Shown piece after piece: positions 22,155-33,121 of a DNA stretch of 64,000 nucleotides. The notes beneath the pieces were generated by a model. That model saw only the letters and a list, made by a program, of their open reading frames with translations. It did no database searches and was not told where the DNA came from. Source of the DNA: Icerya purchasi (taxonomy: Eukaryota > Arthropoda > Insecta > Hemiptera > Monophlebidae); contig CM077115.1 of NCBI GenBank assembly GCA_039619475.1, positions 62,936,864-63,000,863 of the forward strand, read 5' to 3'. Position numbers and translations under genes: made by a program. Numbering within the stretch: the first letter of the stretch is position 1; every line of letters begins with the position of its first letter.

Positions 22155-23542
22155 TTTTTTTTTTTTTTTTTTTTTTTTGTGGGCGCGCCAGCGGCATTGA
22201 TCCAACAACAGGAAAACTAAGCTAAAAAACTAAATAACTAGGCGGTCTGAAATGGACGCAACAAAGGACAGCAGTGCGGACACCACAGAAGATGAAGGAA
22301 AGGAGAGGATAAAGGAAGAGTTATAGGGAGTAGAGAGACCTAATGACAAGAGCTGACTGTATAAAAGGGAGCGTTCGTTACGAAGAGTAGAATACTCGAA
22401 GAAAATACGAGGAGGATCACAATCGTGAAGAGAACAATAAGGAGAAGGAGGCAGAGCAAATCGAAAGCGAGAGGAGGGGAGGAGAGAATGATTGATCCGG
22501 AGACGAATTATAGAATGGAACCAAGACAGGGAACGAGGAATCAGCTGAATAAAATGGTAATGCGAATGACGATTAGAAAATAGGGTGGGATAAATATCCC
22601 GCCAAAGTCTGGCGCGATTGGAGGTGGATAAGGAAAGGATATCTAAAGAAGGGAAATGGTTGAGGAATGAATCAAGGCGACCAGCAGAACAAGCCAAAGA
22701 ATCGGCTGCGCCATTGCCATCAATTCCGGAATGACTGTTGACCTATAAAAAGTCAATAAGAATAGAACGGTATGACTGCAGAGTGAAGGTAAGACAACGA
22801 ATTGAGAGAATAATACTATCAGAAGAAGATGAAAGAGGAGAGGATAGAGCTTGAGGGACGCCTTTAGAGTCCGAAATAATGAGGAATTGGGAAAGATCGC
22901 TTAAAGAGGAAATAAAAGAGATAGCCTGAAGGATGGCGATTGACTCGGAAGAAAAAATAGAGCAGAAGGAAAGAAGCCGGAAGGACTCAGAATGCCGAAG
23001 CGACAGGGCAATAAACGCACCACCCACGCCGTCCTCTCTCCTGGAACCATCAGTAAATATCAATACATTAGCAGGAAAAGAGGAATTCAATAAATGAAGA
23101 AATTTATTGTTGACTGCACCGTGAGAGAAGGAATTGGCTCGAAGTAGGAAAGGGGAAAATTTGATAGGCTGCCATAGGCTATTGAAGTCATGAGGGAAGT
23201 AAGGGAGAGTGTTGTACGAAAGGACAACAGTTGAAAATTAGAAAGACGGGTAGCAATGAGCGCCAGGATTGGGATTTTATGAGGAGAAAAACGCCAGCGG
23301 TTTTTGATATATAGATAGGAGGAAATAAGTTTGGACGAGGAGATGGGAAGCCGTTTAATTAAGAAGCGATACCCAAGCTGAGAGCGGCAAATAAACAGCG
23401 GTTGGGTAACCGACTCTGATAGAACTGCGGGAATAGGGGAGGATTTCAAGGCTCTAATGCACAAACGGAGGCAAGAGTTTTGGATCGCATCAAGTTTAAA
23501 GAGGGGAGACTTAGAGGAATTATCGTAGATAAAGGAACAATG
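22155..23542 (-). mobile_element. 5'-truncated LINE, RNase H-bearing family, copy A
   Basis: Bounded by an exact 12-bp direct repeat AACAAAAATATC (22143-22154 and 23543-23554). A 24-T run at 22155-22178 is its poly-A tail. It is 1,388 bp long and contains only the thumb, RNase H and C-terminal zinc region. Target-primed integration with 5' truncation explains all of this. Copies B (24282-27323) and C (61634-62965) belong to the same family. Confidence 0.85.
22230..23541 (-). pseudogene. LINE A: RT thumb, RNase H and zinc tail
   Basis: Read on -, it starts within the RT thumb (KLDAIQNSCLRLCIRALKSS, LGYRFLIKRLPISSSKLI), then the RNase H domain: LIFTDGSRREDGVGGAFI (first catalytic D), LIISDSKGVPQAL (third D) and VNSHSGIDGNGAADSLA (H...N..AD block). 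A zinc tail follows with Y-C-S-L-H and SISDRLVI at the C-terminus. A frameshift lies at about 23090 and a TAG replaces the conserved tryptophan before VNSHSGIDG at 22743-22745. Endonuclease and RT palm are missing through 5' truncation. The first few codons of the open frame belong to the flanking target duplication. Confidence 0.75.
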
Positions 23543-23935
23543 AACAAAAATATCAAAGATCAATGAAAGTAGTGATTGATTGGCATTACAAGATCAATAC
23601 TCAAATAAATTCATCGCCATGTCTAATTTAATTAACCCGTAAGAGGTTGCGCCGGTCTTTTTGACCGGGTTTTATAAAAACGTTTATAAAAACTATTTTT
23701 TTGTGTTTTCGAAAGAAATATTTCATGTTCATTAGTTCTTTTATTCTATTTTTATTCCTTTTTATGTTGTTTTATTTTTATTTTATTATTTTAGCATGAA
23801 TAAACAGGATTTTAATTCAAAAAAATATATAAGTTTGTAACATTTTATAAAAAATAGCTTAATTCTCAACAAATACAAAAAAAATTTAGAAAAAAGTGTA
23901 GGTAATAATAAAATACGGTACGTGTAATCAAATTG

Positions 23936-24278
23936 TTAACACTCACTACTAGACTTTTCTTTGTTTTCATTTGCGCATTTAAAACATGCTGGACCTGGTG
24001 TGCTCTTGGCATACAAACACTTGCAGCTATTACGCTGTGTTTTAGTTTTTCGTATTTTTACGCCAGTCACAAAAATGACATTTCCCAGAAATATTTCGTT
24101 GATTTTTTGTAAATTGTTTTCTTCAACACTAATATTTAGCGGTTCTTTATTCTGCCTTTCGTGTAAAATACTACGAATCCGAACTTTGACTTCCATGTAT
24201 AACTTTCCCTTGAAACTAAATGTATTTTGCAACTCATCTACAGTATTTAAGTTACAAAATGTTAGCATCTCTGGTTTA
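23936..24278 (-). pseudogene. piggyBac transposase C-terminal part
   Basis: The frame continues from NKPEMLTFCN (24278-24250), which corresponds to the KPEIILYYN block after the third catalytic region of piggyBac transposases, to a C-terminal cysteine-rich tail. That tail reads NSCKCLYAKSTPGPACFKC, close to the C-terminal zinc domain that binds piggyBac termini. The preceding part of the protein is found beyond the LINE at about 27420-27335 as YVPKKYRAVLLSLLHENC, matching the family's YVPKKNKSVLLLSTMHEN. The catalytic aspartates upstream are absent. It cannot be functional. Confidence 0.75.
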
Positions 24279-24281
24279 TTA

Positions 24282-27200
24282 TTTTTTTTTTTTTTTTTTT
24301 TTTTTGGGGGGGTTCGTCATAAAGACATTGGCCCAAGAAGAGGGGGAAGAATAAGAAGCGGAATCAGATGTTTACGCGATCAGATATGGAAGATAGGAAA
24401 GACTCAAGTGTTGGAATGACCGAGGGTGATGGCAAGGAGAGGACAAAAGATGCACAGTACGGAGTTGGAAGACCACTTGACAAAAGGGAAGAGTACAAGG
24501 AAGAACGTTCCGAAGCGATATAAGTGCACTCAAACAAAATGTGATTAGCGTCACCTATAAAGTTGTGAGAGGAAGGGTGTAGGGGACAGTGAGGAGAGGG
24601 GACTAGAGAAAAACGAAATAGGGAAGCAGGAAGCAAACTGTGCCCAGAGCGTAGGCGACAGATTGCAGAGAGCACGCCACATGGAGGGAAAATTGAAAAA
24701 CCATGGATAAGACGGTAGATTAGGCTGGATAAAGAGATAAAAGGAATCCGGATTTGAGAATGAGGAGGAATACGAATTTAACCATAGTTTGGAATGAGCT
24801 GAAGTGGAGAGGAGATTAATATTATGAGATGAAAAGACGCTGAGGAATTCACCGGTAGAAGAGGATGAACGAGCTAGTGTATCGGCCGACTCGTTACCCT
24901 CGATTCCAGAGTGGCCAGGAATCCACAGTAGGTCAATTTGGATAGAGTGAGAAAGAAAAATGTTGTGAATAAGAGAGCGTATGAGAAGGATTATGTAATC
25001 AGCAGAGGAAGAAGGAAAAGAAGAGGAGATGGCTTGAAGGACACTGTGGGAATCCGATATAATAAAGACTTCATGTGGAACTAGGGAAGTAGCAACAAAA
25101 AGAACGGCACACAGGATGGCAGTAGACACGGCATAGAACACTGAACAAAAGGAAGGAAGTTTGAAGGTTTCGAAATAGTTTGAGGAAGGACAGAAGAAGG
25201 CCGAGCCCACTCCATTGGGTCCTTTGGAGCCGTCAGTAAAGATCGCAAAATGATTAGGGAAAAGAGAGCCAACGGTATTTAAGAATTCTGATTGGACAAC
25301 ATGATGAAGGAGAGGTTTGGTAGGACAAGTTAAAAATAAACAATTAATAGGATGTAGGTGTGTGGAAAAATTGGAAGAAAAGTATGGCAACTTGTCGTAT
25401 GAATAAATATAAGGAGAAAACTGAGAGAGTCGGGTGGAAATGAGAGATAGTATTGGCGTTTTGTTGGTGGCAAATCGCCAGTTGCAGTGGATATAAGAAT
25501 AGGAATTAATAAGGGAAGAAGAAGAAATAGGAAGACGTTTGATTAAAAAGCGATAACCTAGATAGGACCTTCGAACGAAGAGAGGAGGGATGAGTGATTC
25601 GGCATGTAAAGCAGAGATAGGAGTAGACTTCCTAGCTCCCAGACAGAGATGAAGACAAACATTTTGAACACTGTCGAGCTTGGAGAGCAAGGATCTGGAG
25701 GAATTTCCATATATAAAGCAACAATAATCAAGGATAGAACGAATAAAGGATTTGTAGAACATTAGTAGAATGCATGGATCTCCACCCCAATTAGTATGGG
25801 AAAGAGACTTTATCAGGTTGAGCCTTTTGAGGGAAGACAGGTAAAGATAGTTGATGTGATTATGGAACGAAAGGCGACTGTCTAGAAAAATGCCTAAATA
25901 GCGGAAAGAGGAAGAAAGAGGGATTGGAACTTATTGATGACGAGGCTAATTAGGGAGGGGTCAAAAGGACGGAGAGTAAACACAACAACAGAGGATTTAA
26001 CAGATGAAATTGAAAGATGTATATTTGATAGGAATCTTTCTAATGATGTTAAAGAATTTTAGAGCTGGGAGTTAGCGACCGAAATATTACGATGAGAGGA
26101 GTAGATGAGGATATCATCGGCGTAAAAAAAGGAAGGTGAACTTAGAGAAATGGAAGTAATATTGATAAAATAGATGTTGAACAGAGTTGGACTAAGACAG
26201 AAGCCTTGCCTAATGTAGGTTTTAGAAGGAGTAGAAAGAATAACAGTTCTACATTTAAAAAGATTACTAATGAGGGAAGAGAAGTGAGCGGGTATATTAA
26301 AGGAAAGCATTATATCAAGCAAAGTAGGGAGGTGAACATTGTCGAAGGCCGCAGTAATGTCAACAAAAGGAGCAACAAGAAATTCTTTACAGATGAATGC
26401 CGAGTAGACGTCTACCAAGAACGAACTGATACAATCCGGGGGGCCGCGACCAGGGCGAAAACCATACATGTTGTTAGGCAGAAAATCGTTACGTTCGAGC
26501 CACCAGACAAGACGTCTGTTAATTAAGCTTTCGAAAAGTTTTCTAACGCAAGAAGCAAGAGAAATTGGACGAAGAGCTGAAGAATTAAGCTTTGGGATCG
26601 GGATGATGATAAAGGTATTCCAAGAAGAAGGAATGGAGCAGGAACGAAGAAAGGAGTTATTAAGTTCAAAAGGAACCGAAGAGAGTACACAGAGAGGTTT
26701 TTGAGAATGGGGAAGGAAATTCCATCTTTTCCAGGAGAGAAGTTCCCTGAATTACGTAAGGATGCTTCTAATTCTGTAAAAGTAAATGGAGAAACCAAAA
26801 AATGTGAGGAGGTGGAAGAGAACGGCATGAAACAGGATTCTTGAAAGTTTGGAACGTAACTGGGAGCAATATAATTCAAAAAAGGGATTAATTTATCGGG
26901 GGAAAGATTCTGATTAGAAGGACGTGGGGAGAGAGAGGACTTAAAGGACTTGGCCATACTCCAGATACGAGAGACAGAAGTGGAGCGTGAAAAGGAAGAA
27001 CAGAAGCTTTTCCATGAATTTCTTTTCGCCATTTTCAAGGTAAATCTAGCTTTCGCGTTGGCTCTTTTATGAGCGATAAAGTTGTTGAGAGTGGGGGAAC
27101 AACGGAAAGTTCTAAATGTAGATAAACTAAGGTCGAAAGCAGCCTTACAATCTTGGTTCCACCACAAGGAGGAAGACATTTTGGAGTTTTTATGGGCAGA

Positions 27201-27323
27201 AGCTCGAACGGGAGGGGAAGAACAAGTTAAAGCAGCAGAGACGGAGTCAATGAAGAAATCATATTGGGAGGAAGGATTCAAATTTGTTGGGATTGAAGAA
27301 AGTGAGGAATCAATAAAGGAACG
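24282..27323 (-). mobile_element. 5'-truncated LINE copy B inserted in piggyBac transposase
   Basis: Bounded by an exact 11-bp direct repeat CTGGTTTATTA (24271-24281 and 27324-27334), with a 24-T tail at 24282-24305. The duplicated bases lie in the piggyBac coding sequence: they encode part of NKP on the - strand and the transposase resumes on either side. The element is 3,042 bp and lacks the endonuclease and any ORF1. Same family as copies A and C. Confidence 0.9.
24364..27323 (-). pseudogene. LINE B: reverse transcriptase and RNase H
   Basis: From 5' to 3' on -: a linker with SLWWNQDCKAAF, the fingers block FSPGKDGISFPILKNL (27323-26523), then YGFRPGRGPPDCIS, VDITAAFDNVHLPTLL (motif A), QGFCLSPTLFNIYF and FFYADDILIY (catalytic YADD; 26469-26059). 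The thumb, RNase H and tail follow (25762-24551 and 24675-24364): FAIFTDGSKGPNGVGSAFF, FIISDSHSVLQAI, WIPGHSGIEGNESADTLA, then C-P-L-H and HILFEC. The order EN-RT-RNase H indicates the I/R1-like RNase H-bearing LINEs. Three or more frame breaks divide it. The RNase H frame alone is 403 codons, so decay is moderate. Confidence 0.8.
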
Positions 27324-27645
27324 CTGGTTTATTAGCTGCACCTTATTCTTCGGCAATTTTCATGGAGTAATGATAAGAGAACTGCTCTATATTTTTTAGG
27401 AACATAAGACAAAAGAGAATCAGACTGAAATAAATCAAAACGATATCGGAGACCGTGTGTGTAAACTGATACTCTAACCTGGTTAAGTACAATGGGTTTT
27501 ATTCTAGTTAAAACTAATTAGTCCTCATGCTTATCTGCTATTCTAGGAATAGCTGAGCTATTTTCACTGAGATAACAGCACAATTAAAGTAAAAAAAATA
27601 GAAAAACCCCGTCTTTTAGACCGGGCGCGACCTCTTACAGGTTAA

Positions 27646-28143
27646 ACGTGTAAGTGAAATAATGAAAACAATAATAACTATTTAACTATTTTTATAACTT
27701 TATTTACAAGTATAATTTATGAAGCTAAATATCTTCAATTATAAACCCAACAGTCAAACGAAAACAAACGAATTGAACAAAATTGTTTTAGCTATGTACA
27801 TTATAGTATTTTTAATAAATAATTATTCTTTCAAAACGCAACATCGCAATTTAGGGTGTACGTCCTATCATTTTTGGATTTATATTTTTCAAAGGCACAT
27901 TTCTGTTGAGCGGATTTTAATAACTCAAAATTAAATATTCTTTTTTTACATTCTTTAATACATATTTTTCGAATTTCTAAAAAACCTCACTCTAACAAAT
28001 AAATTATAACTAGTACAACTTTATGTTTATCACCATGAATTAAACCAGTTCCATATTACTGACTTTTGTAGGATTCTATAGTGCAGATTTTTGTAATTAC
28101 ATTTCTTTCTTTCTTTTTCAAAAATTAAATATAAAAATTAAAC
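27646..28143. other. AT-rich DNA, nothing recognised
   Basis: Lies between the piggyBac right end and the Harbinger left end. The open frame at 27719-27934 has no family match. Confidence 0.4.
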
Positions 28144-28396
28144 TAAACCCCTGTTTACACGGTGCGAAATAAAGGGCGAGTTGACAATGACAGTTACTGT
28201 ACTGCAGCGACTGTTATCGAATAAACACTTTATACGAGTAGCTGTGAAATCAGCTAACGTCATGAAGTAAATTCAAAATATAATGTTTTACTGTCCACTC
28301 GTCTCATTATGTCATATGGTTTTGTTTACGTTTTTATGTTTACATTTGATTTAGTTCAAATTTTATGATTTGAAAATTTAAAGTTAAAAGTGTGCG

Positions 28397-28600
28397 AACA
28401 GTGGAGTAGCGATGATAATGTGAAATTCACCAATTTATACAGAGAACAAGAAGTTTTGTGAGACATTTTTAGCCCAAAATACAAAAATAGGGATTCGCGG
28501 TGAGTGGCGATACAATATAAAATTAATCAAATGGATGGGCCAAATTTTGATGAATAGGATGTAAAGACAAAATTTAGATAACATAAATTTTGTAGATGAT
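28397..28600 (+). pseudogene. Harbinger MADF/Myb-like DNA-binding remnant
   Basis: Reading from about 28397: EQWSSDDNVKFTNLYREQEVL, then a stop where the conserved tryptophan belongs, then DIFSPKYKNRDSR, another stop, then VAIQYKINQMDGPNFDE, stop, DVKTKFR. This is the MADF domain pattern (W...F..LYRE...LWN.....YKN...R..A). At least four stops are present (TGA or TAG/TAA). It is the accessory protein of the Harbinger element. Confidence 0.65.
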
Positions 28601-28605
28601 ACTTG

Positions 28606-28890
28606 TTACAAAATTGTTTTATAACTTACATTTAATATTATAGTATATTCGTTTATTTTTAATTTTTCAATATTTAAATATATATATTTTGTATCGATTA
28701 AAAAAATTAAAGAAAAAAGGGTTATTTTAATGTAATTTTCTAACTTTTCGTTTATAATACTTCCGGTATTATTTTTGATATTGATGGTTTTGGCACTGAA
28801 AAATATGGATGGCATTCTAAACGACAATCCGGTAGTTAAATATGCTAAGTTGATTTGTAATTTTACTGTTGGTGCAATTGCTTGCCGCAT
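28606..28890 (-). pseudogene. Harbinger nuclease N-terminal fragment
   Basis: The frame starts MRQAIAPTVKLQINLAYLTT and continues GLSFRMPSIFFSAKTI. This corresponds to the conserved M(R)xAI.P..KL...L.YLATG.S(F)..L...F.(V)SK.TI segment before the DDE nuclease domain of PIF/Harbinger. The rest of the 94 codons is AT-rich and unrelated. No catalytic residue remains. Confidence 0.65.
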
Positions 28891-29476
28891 TATTTAATAC
28901 TCACGTTTAATTCTTGGACAATTAAATTTAATAGAATATTAAACTGTGTTGGTGTTAAATTACTGCTATGTATTCGTTTGTATTATTATAGAATAGTTCA
29001 TTCATTATAGTATTTGCTACTCCAGACACTTTTTGTGACAACCATTTTCTGACCCAAATCCGTCTGTTTTTTTTCATTATTCGGTTTAATTCTTGAAGTA
29101 AAATTAATGAAAACGACCGTATTATTTTATAAACTTTAATTTTTCGCTATTCCGACATGTCAGGCATAACACATAATATTATAATGAGATGACAGTTGCT
29201 TTCATTATATTTGAGACGAGTTTCTAAGGTCAGCTATTGTCAATTTTCAGGCCAGTAACTCGCACTGTGTAAACTTGGCCTAAGAAAAAGTAGAATTTAG
29301 AAATTGAAACGCGTTGAATAGTTGAGTAAGTACAAAGCCAATAAACACTCATTTTATTTTTACAATTTATGTGGCGGGAATGTGTTGATTTATGGAGTTG
29401 TTTAAAGTATTTTTATATTTTCAATTTTTAGTAGAGCATTTTTAATTATTTATTATTTACAATATAGATATAAGGC

Positions 29477-32400
29477 ATGGATACTTTAAACAATGATTTC
29501 GATGATGATTACACACTGTTGGCTAAAATTGACAATGTTAAAAATATGTCTTCTGTATTAAAATCAATTAATTTTAAAGAAGTGAGGTACATTTTTAATT
29601 CACTCTGATATCTACATTTTTAGTAAATATGTCGTTAATGATGAAATTATTAATATTTTTCCAGAGTTGCGTTTGTTTTGCTGCAGAGCATGGAATGCAG
29701 TTTGTCGTGGAAGAATCGAAATCAGTTCAGGCTACCGCTTTTATCGGAAGTGATATATTTCAGGTTATTATTAAAATCATTTCATTTTATGTTTTTAAAA
29801 AAGTTCTATGTAACAAAATTTTATAAATAATTCATAGTTTTATATTAACTCTTATAATGTTTTCCAAAACAGGAATTTACAGTAAATAATGAAGCAGTCA
29901 TTTTTAAGGTAAATTTAAGTACACTGGTGGAATGTTTAACTATATTTGATGCCTATTCAGCTACATCCGGCGTAACGACTGCTCTCAAAATGACGTATAA
30001 AAAACACGGTGAACCTTTAAAAATATTGTTAGTATTTTACGCATTTATTTTTGTTAGTATAACATATAAAATCATGTTTACTTTAGTACGTGCAACTTAA
30101 ATTTTACAGTTTTGTTTTATAATTCAAAATTACTTTAGGTTAGAGGAAGAGGGCGTGATTACAGATTGCGCACTTAAAACGTTTAATAATTGCGAAACAC
30201 TCGATTTTAAAATAACTTCTTCTGAGGTAGTTTGCCACGTAATCATGAAGGCTGCAGATATTAAAGAAGTTTTTTTAGATTTAGACCCGTCCACGGATAA
30301 TGTCGAAATTTTATTTTCGTCAGAGCCACCGTATTTAGCTATAATGACATACGGCATGGCCGGAAGATGTCGGGTAATTTAATTTTATTTCTACATAAAC
30401 TTAATATGGATTTTATATGTTACTATATGCTATATTTAATATTTAGTGTAATATTTTCAATAAAATGGGATTAAGTTTGTTCAGTGATGATTACACTTTA
30501 TTGCACTTTCATTTTGATTTAGTTGATAATTTAATTTTAAATTATATAATTTTATTATCTGTTATTTAAAAGAAAAGAAAAATGAAATGTTCGGTAGCTT
30601 TAATCAAAAATTAATTTGCAAAGAAAAAAGCTGTTTTATAAAACGAAATGTAAAGTTAATGGCTATTAAAGTGTAATATTCGTAATGTCCGTATTAATTC
30701 AATAATTTATGATAGGCTGAAATACCTAAAGATTGTGACATTGTGGAAGATTTCCAATGCACAGATAGTCTTCAGTTTCGGTAGGTATACATTTATTATT
30801 ACATTTCTAATTATTTAAATCATGCCTGATTTTGCTCATACATAACGTTCCATTTCTTTTCTGTTTTATTTGAATAAAAATATAATGTATAATTGAAGGT
30901 TATTAATTTCATTAAATTACAAAAATAGAAATAGTTCATTAGGATGATCGAATGTCTGATGTTAATGGTGAAAAGTTAACTTGTTATTCATTTTAATACA
31001 AAAATTTATTATTGTTTAATTTAGAACTGCCGATTTACTAAATTATTTTTTTAATCTGGTAAAAATTAATAGATTAAATCCTTTCCCAGAATAGAAAACC
31101 AAGAATTTTAACTATTTCCAATGTCGCAGTATACGTTATGTTGGTGATTACGATTCTGGTAGCTGTTATATGAAAATCTTTTCTTTAAATGTACAAATAT
31201 CTAAAAACCATATTTTGTTTCTTTTTTTTTTAAGGGCTTATATAATTTTTTTGGTATGGTACATTATATTTTTGATTATTATTCAACTCAGTCATTAATA
31301 AGTGGAATAGAAATAAATTTTATACTTCATCACAAAAATTATTTTATACACTCATTTAGAAAAAAGATGAGTTACCTAAATATATTGTTAGTGTAGTTTT
31401 AAGTTTATTTTTAATTTATTAGTCGTCGAAGTTACGTTAAAGTTTGTCAAAAATAAAAAAGAAAATGTTTCTTGTTTAGTGTTACATAAATTTCAAAAAT
31501 GTACTTTTATCATATACTCTATGTTACATTTTTAAAATTCCCAGTGATGAAAAAACAATGGTAAATTATGAATAATTTTCTTCCGTAAAGTTGTTTTAAA
31601 GTTAATGAAATTAAATAAAATCACTGTATAAGTAATATTATTTTTAAGTTACATTAATTATAAATAAAAGTTTACAACATATAACATTAATTAATTTGAA
31701 CCATAAAAAACAAAATCACATAATATATATAGATATATATTATGTGATTTTATGTTTTAAAGATAAAATTAGTTAATGTCATATGATGCGAACTTTTATT
31801 TATAATTAATGTGACTTAAATATAACATTACGAAAGTGTATAAATATCGTGATTTTATTTAATTTTACTAATTTTAGTTAAAGTGATTCAGTTAATTATT
31901 TTGCCTTTATCATATTTCGGTAATAGCTTGTTTTGATTAAAATTGTTTGTGTACGAAGGGTAACTTTTTTTAATACCCCTAAATCGTATCGCAGATACCA
32001 GCAAGCAGTGATTCCTTTTATAAGCGAATATATCATAGGTTTTGAAAAAATAATGGTAGGCTCTCTTAAACTCACCCCGCAGTAATAAAGATAAGTCAGA
32101 AGCATTAAACAAACATAAATGGAGCAAATAACAATTAGGTGAATTTTAGTGTTTTCATCTGATCCTTAGCGTAGATTAATAATGACACTTATAAGAATTT
32201 TTTTGTATTTGCGTCGATTTTAATATCATAATTATTTTCAATTGCTGTTACATCCCAATGAGGGTGAACAGTACGAATTAAATATATTCTTTTTTTGTTT
32301 TTCGTATATAAAATATGCATTACAGTACCATTAGTGGTCGTGTTAACTAGCGCGGTGTAAACAAAATAATTTGAATTATGAGAAATTTCATAAATGTGAT

Positions 32401-33121
32401 CTGTTAGGAAATTCATTTAAAATGTTGAAGTGTAGTTTTATTATCAGTTTTTCAAATTCATAATATTTCAATTTTAGCTTCGGTAAATGGAATTATTTGT
32501 ATTTTTGAAAATTTTAGAACAAATTTTTAGTCTGACGAGGGGGAGGATTAAAATTTTAATGCATTACCCAGATCAAACAGATGGATCCCAAGTTTCCGAA
32601 CGTAGTTCTATTTACTTCGTCCGAACCAGTAGTATTCCTCTATCATTTATGTTCTTTCCTTTTTTTTCTTTTATTCGTCTTCAAGATTAATATGAAATAA
32701 CAAGTAAAATTTAATTTAATTTTAATCACACTAAAACCTACACAAAAAAATATACAAATTTATAAATGAATTTTTGAATTTTTATAATTCACTTCATCTG
32801 CGTTGTAATTCTTTGCTTAATCAAGTGAAATGTAATTTTAGTATTTTAAGATATTAATTGATTTTATTACACTTCTACGAATGTTTTAAATGATTATGTA
32901 TTATAATGCATGAGTTTCAGATTATTTTTTTTTGAATATTTATTTTTCATTGTAATGCATTTCTTTGCTTATTTAGTTACAGATATAGTCAGCTAAAACA
33001 TTCCTTTAAATCGTTGGCCATAGCAACTAAAATTGCAATTCGGTGTAATGGAAATGGACTGGTATGTTTACAATTTATGATTCAAACAGAATCGAAACAG
33101 TCTTGCTTTGTTGAATATTAC
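29477..33121 (+). CDS. RAD1: RAD1 checkpoint clamp subunit (9-1-1 complex), last exon not found
   Basis: RAD1 forms with RAD9 and HUS1 a PCNA-like ring loaded at damaged DNA in the nucleus to activate checkpoint kinase signalling. Six coding exons are supported: 29477-29581, 29665-29763, 29873-30027, 30139-30373, 30716-30780 and 32977-33121. All have GT donors and AG acceptors and consistent phases (0, 0, 2, 0, 2, 0). The 268 codons align end to end with animal RAD1: LLAKIDNVKNMSSVLKSINF, ATAFIGSDIFQEFTV, LVECLTIFDAYSAT, LKMTYKKHGEPLKILLEEEG, TLDFKITSSEV and QSCFVEYY. Human RAD1 is 282 residues and ends about 13 residues after EYY, so only a very short terminal exon is missing. A candidate acceptor at 33391-33393 would add nine non-conserved residues. 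Intron 5 is the longest (about 2.2 kb) and holds a large palindrome. Confidence 0.9.
31590..31890. repeat. Imperfect palindrome (MITE-like) in RAD1 intron 5
   Basis: The centre at 31712-31751 is a perfect 19-bp inverted pair (AAAATCACATAATATATAT and its complement) with a 2-bp loop. Outside it, the left arm in reverse complement and the right arm share AACTTTTATTTATAATTAAT, then GTGATTTTATTTAAT, over about 140 bp per arm with mismatches. No coding capacity. A foldback or MITE insertion fits best. Confidence 0.6.

Larger units (their letters stand above)
23636..27641 (-). mobile_element. piggyBac element interrupted by a LINE
   Basis: TTAA at 23632-23635 and 27642-27645 flanks inverted termini: left CCCGTAAGAGGTTGCGCC, right in reverse complement CCTGTAAGAGGTCGCGCC. 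Both are followed by a subterminal GGTCT...GACCGGG palindrome, as seen in insect piggyBac-like elements. Between them lie two parts of one piggyBac transposase on the - strand (about 27420-27335 and 24271-23936), separated by LINE B at 24282-27323. Without the LINE the element would be close to 1 kb, far short of a complete transposase, so a deletion preceded or accompanied the LINE insertion. Confidence 0.85.
28147..29280 (+). mobile_element. PIF/Harbinger DNA transposon remnant
   Basis: TAA at 28144-28146 and 29281-29283 is the 3-bp target duplication typical of this superfamily. The ends are inverted: left ACCCCTGTTTACACGGTGCG, right in reverse complement GGCCAAGTTTACACAGTGCG. Inside are two convergent coding remnants, a MADF/Myb-like DNA-binding piece (+) and a nuclease piece (-), the standard PIF/Harbinger layout. 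The element is 1,134 bp, so most of the nuclease is deleted. It ends about 195 bp before the RAD1 start codon. Confidence 0.75.

Noticed and set aside
26206..27399. + strand K/E/R-rich frames over LINE B
   Set aside because: Antisense to the RT frame; their composition follows from the serine- and phenylalanine-rich - strand protein.
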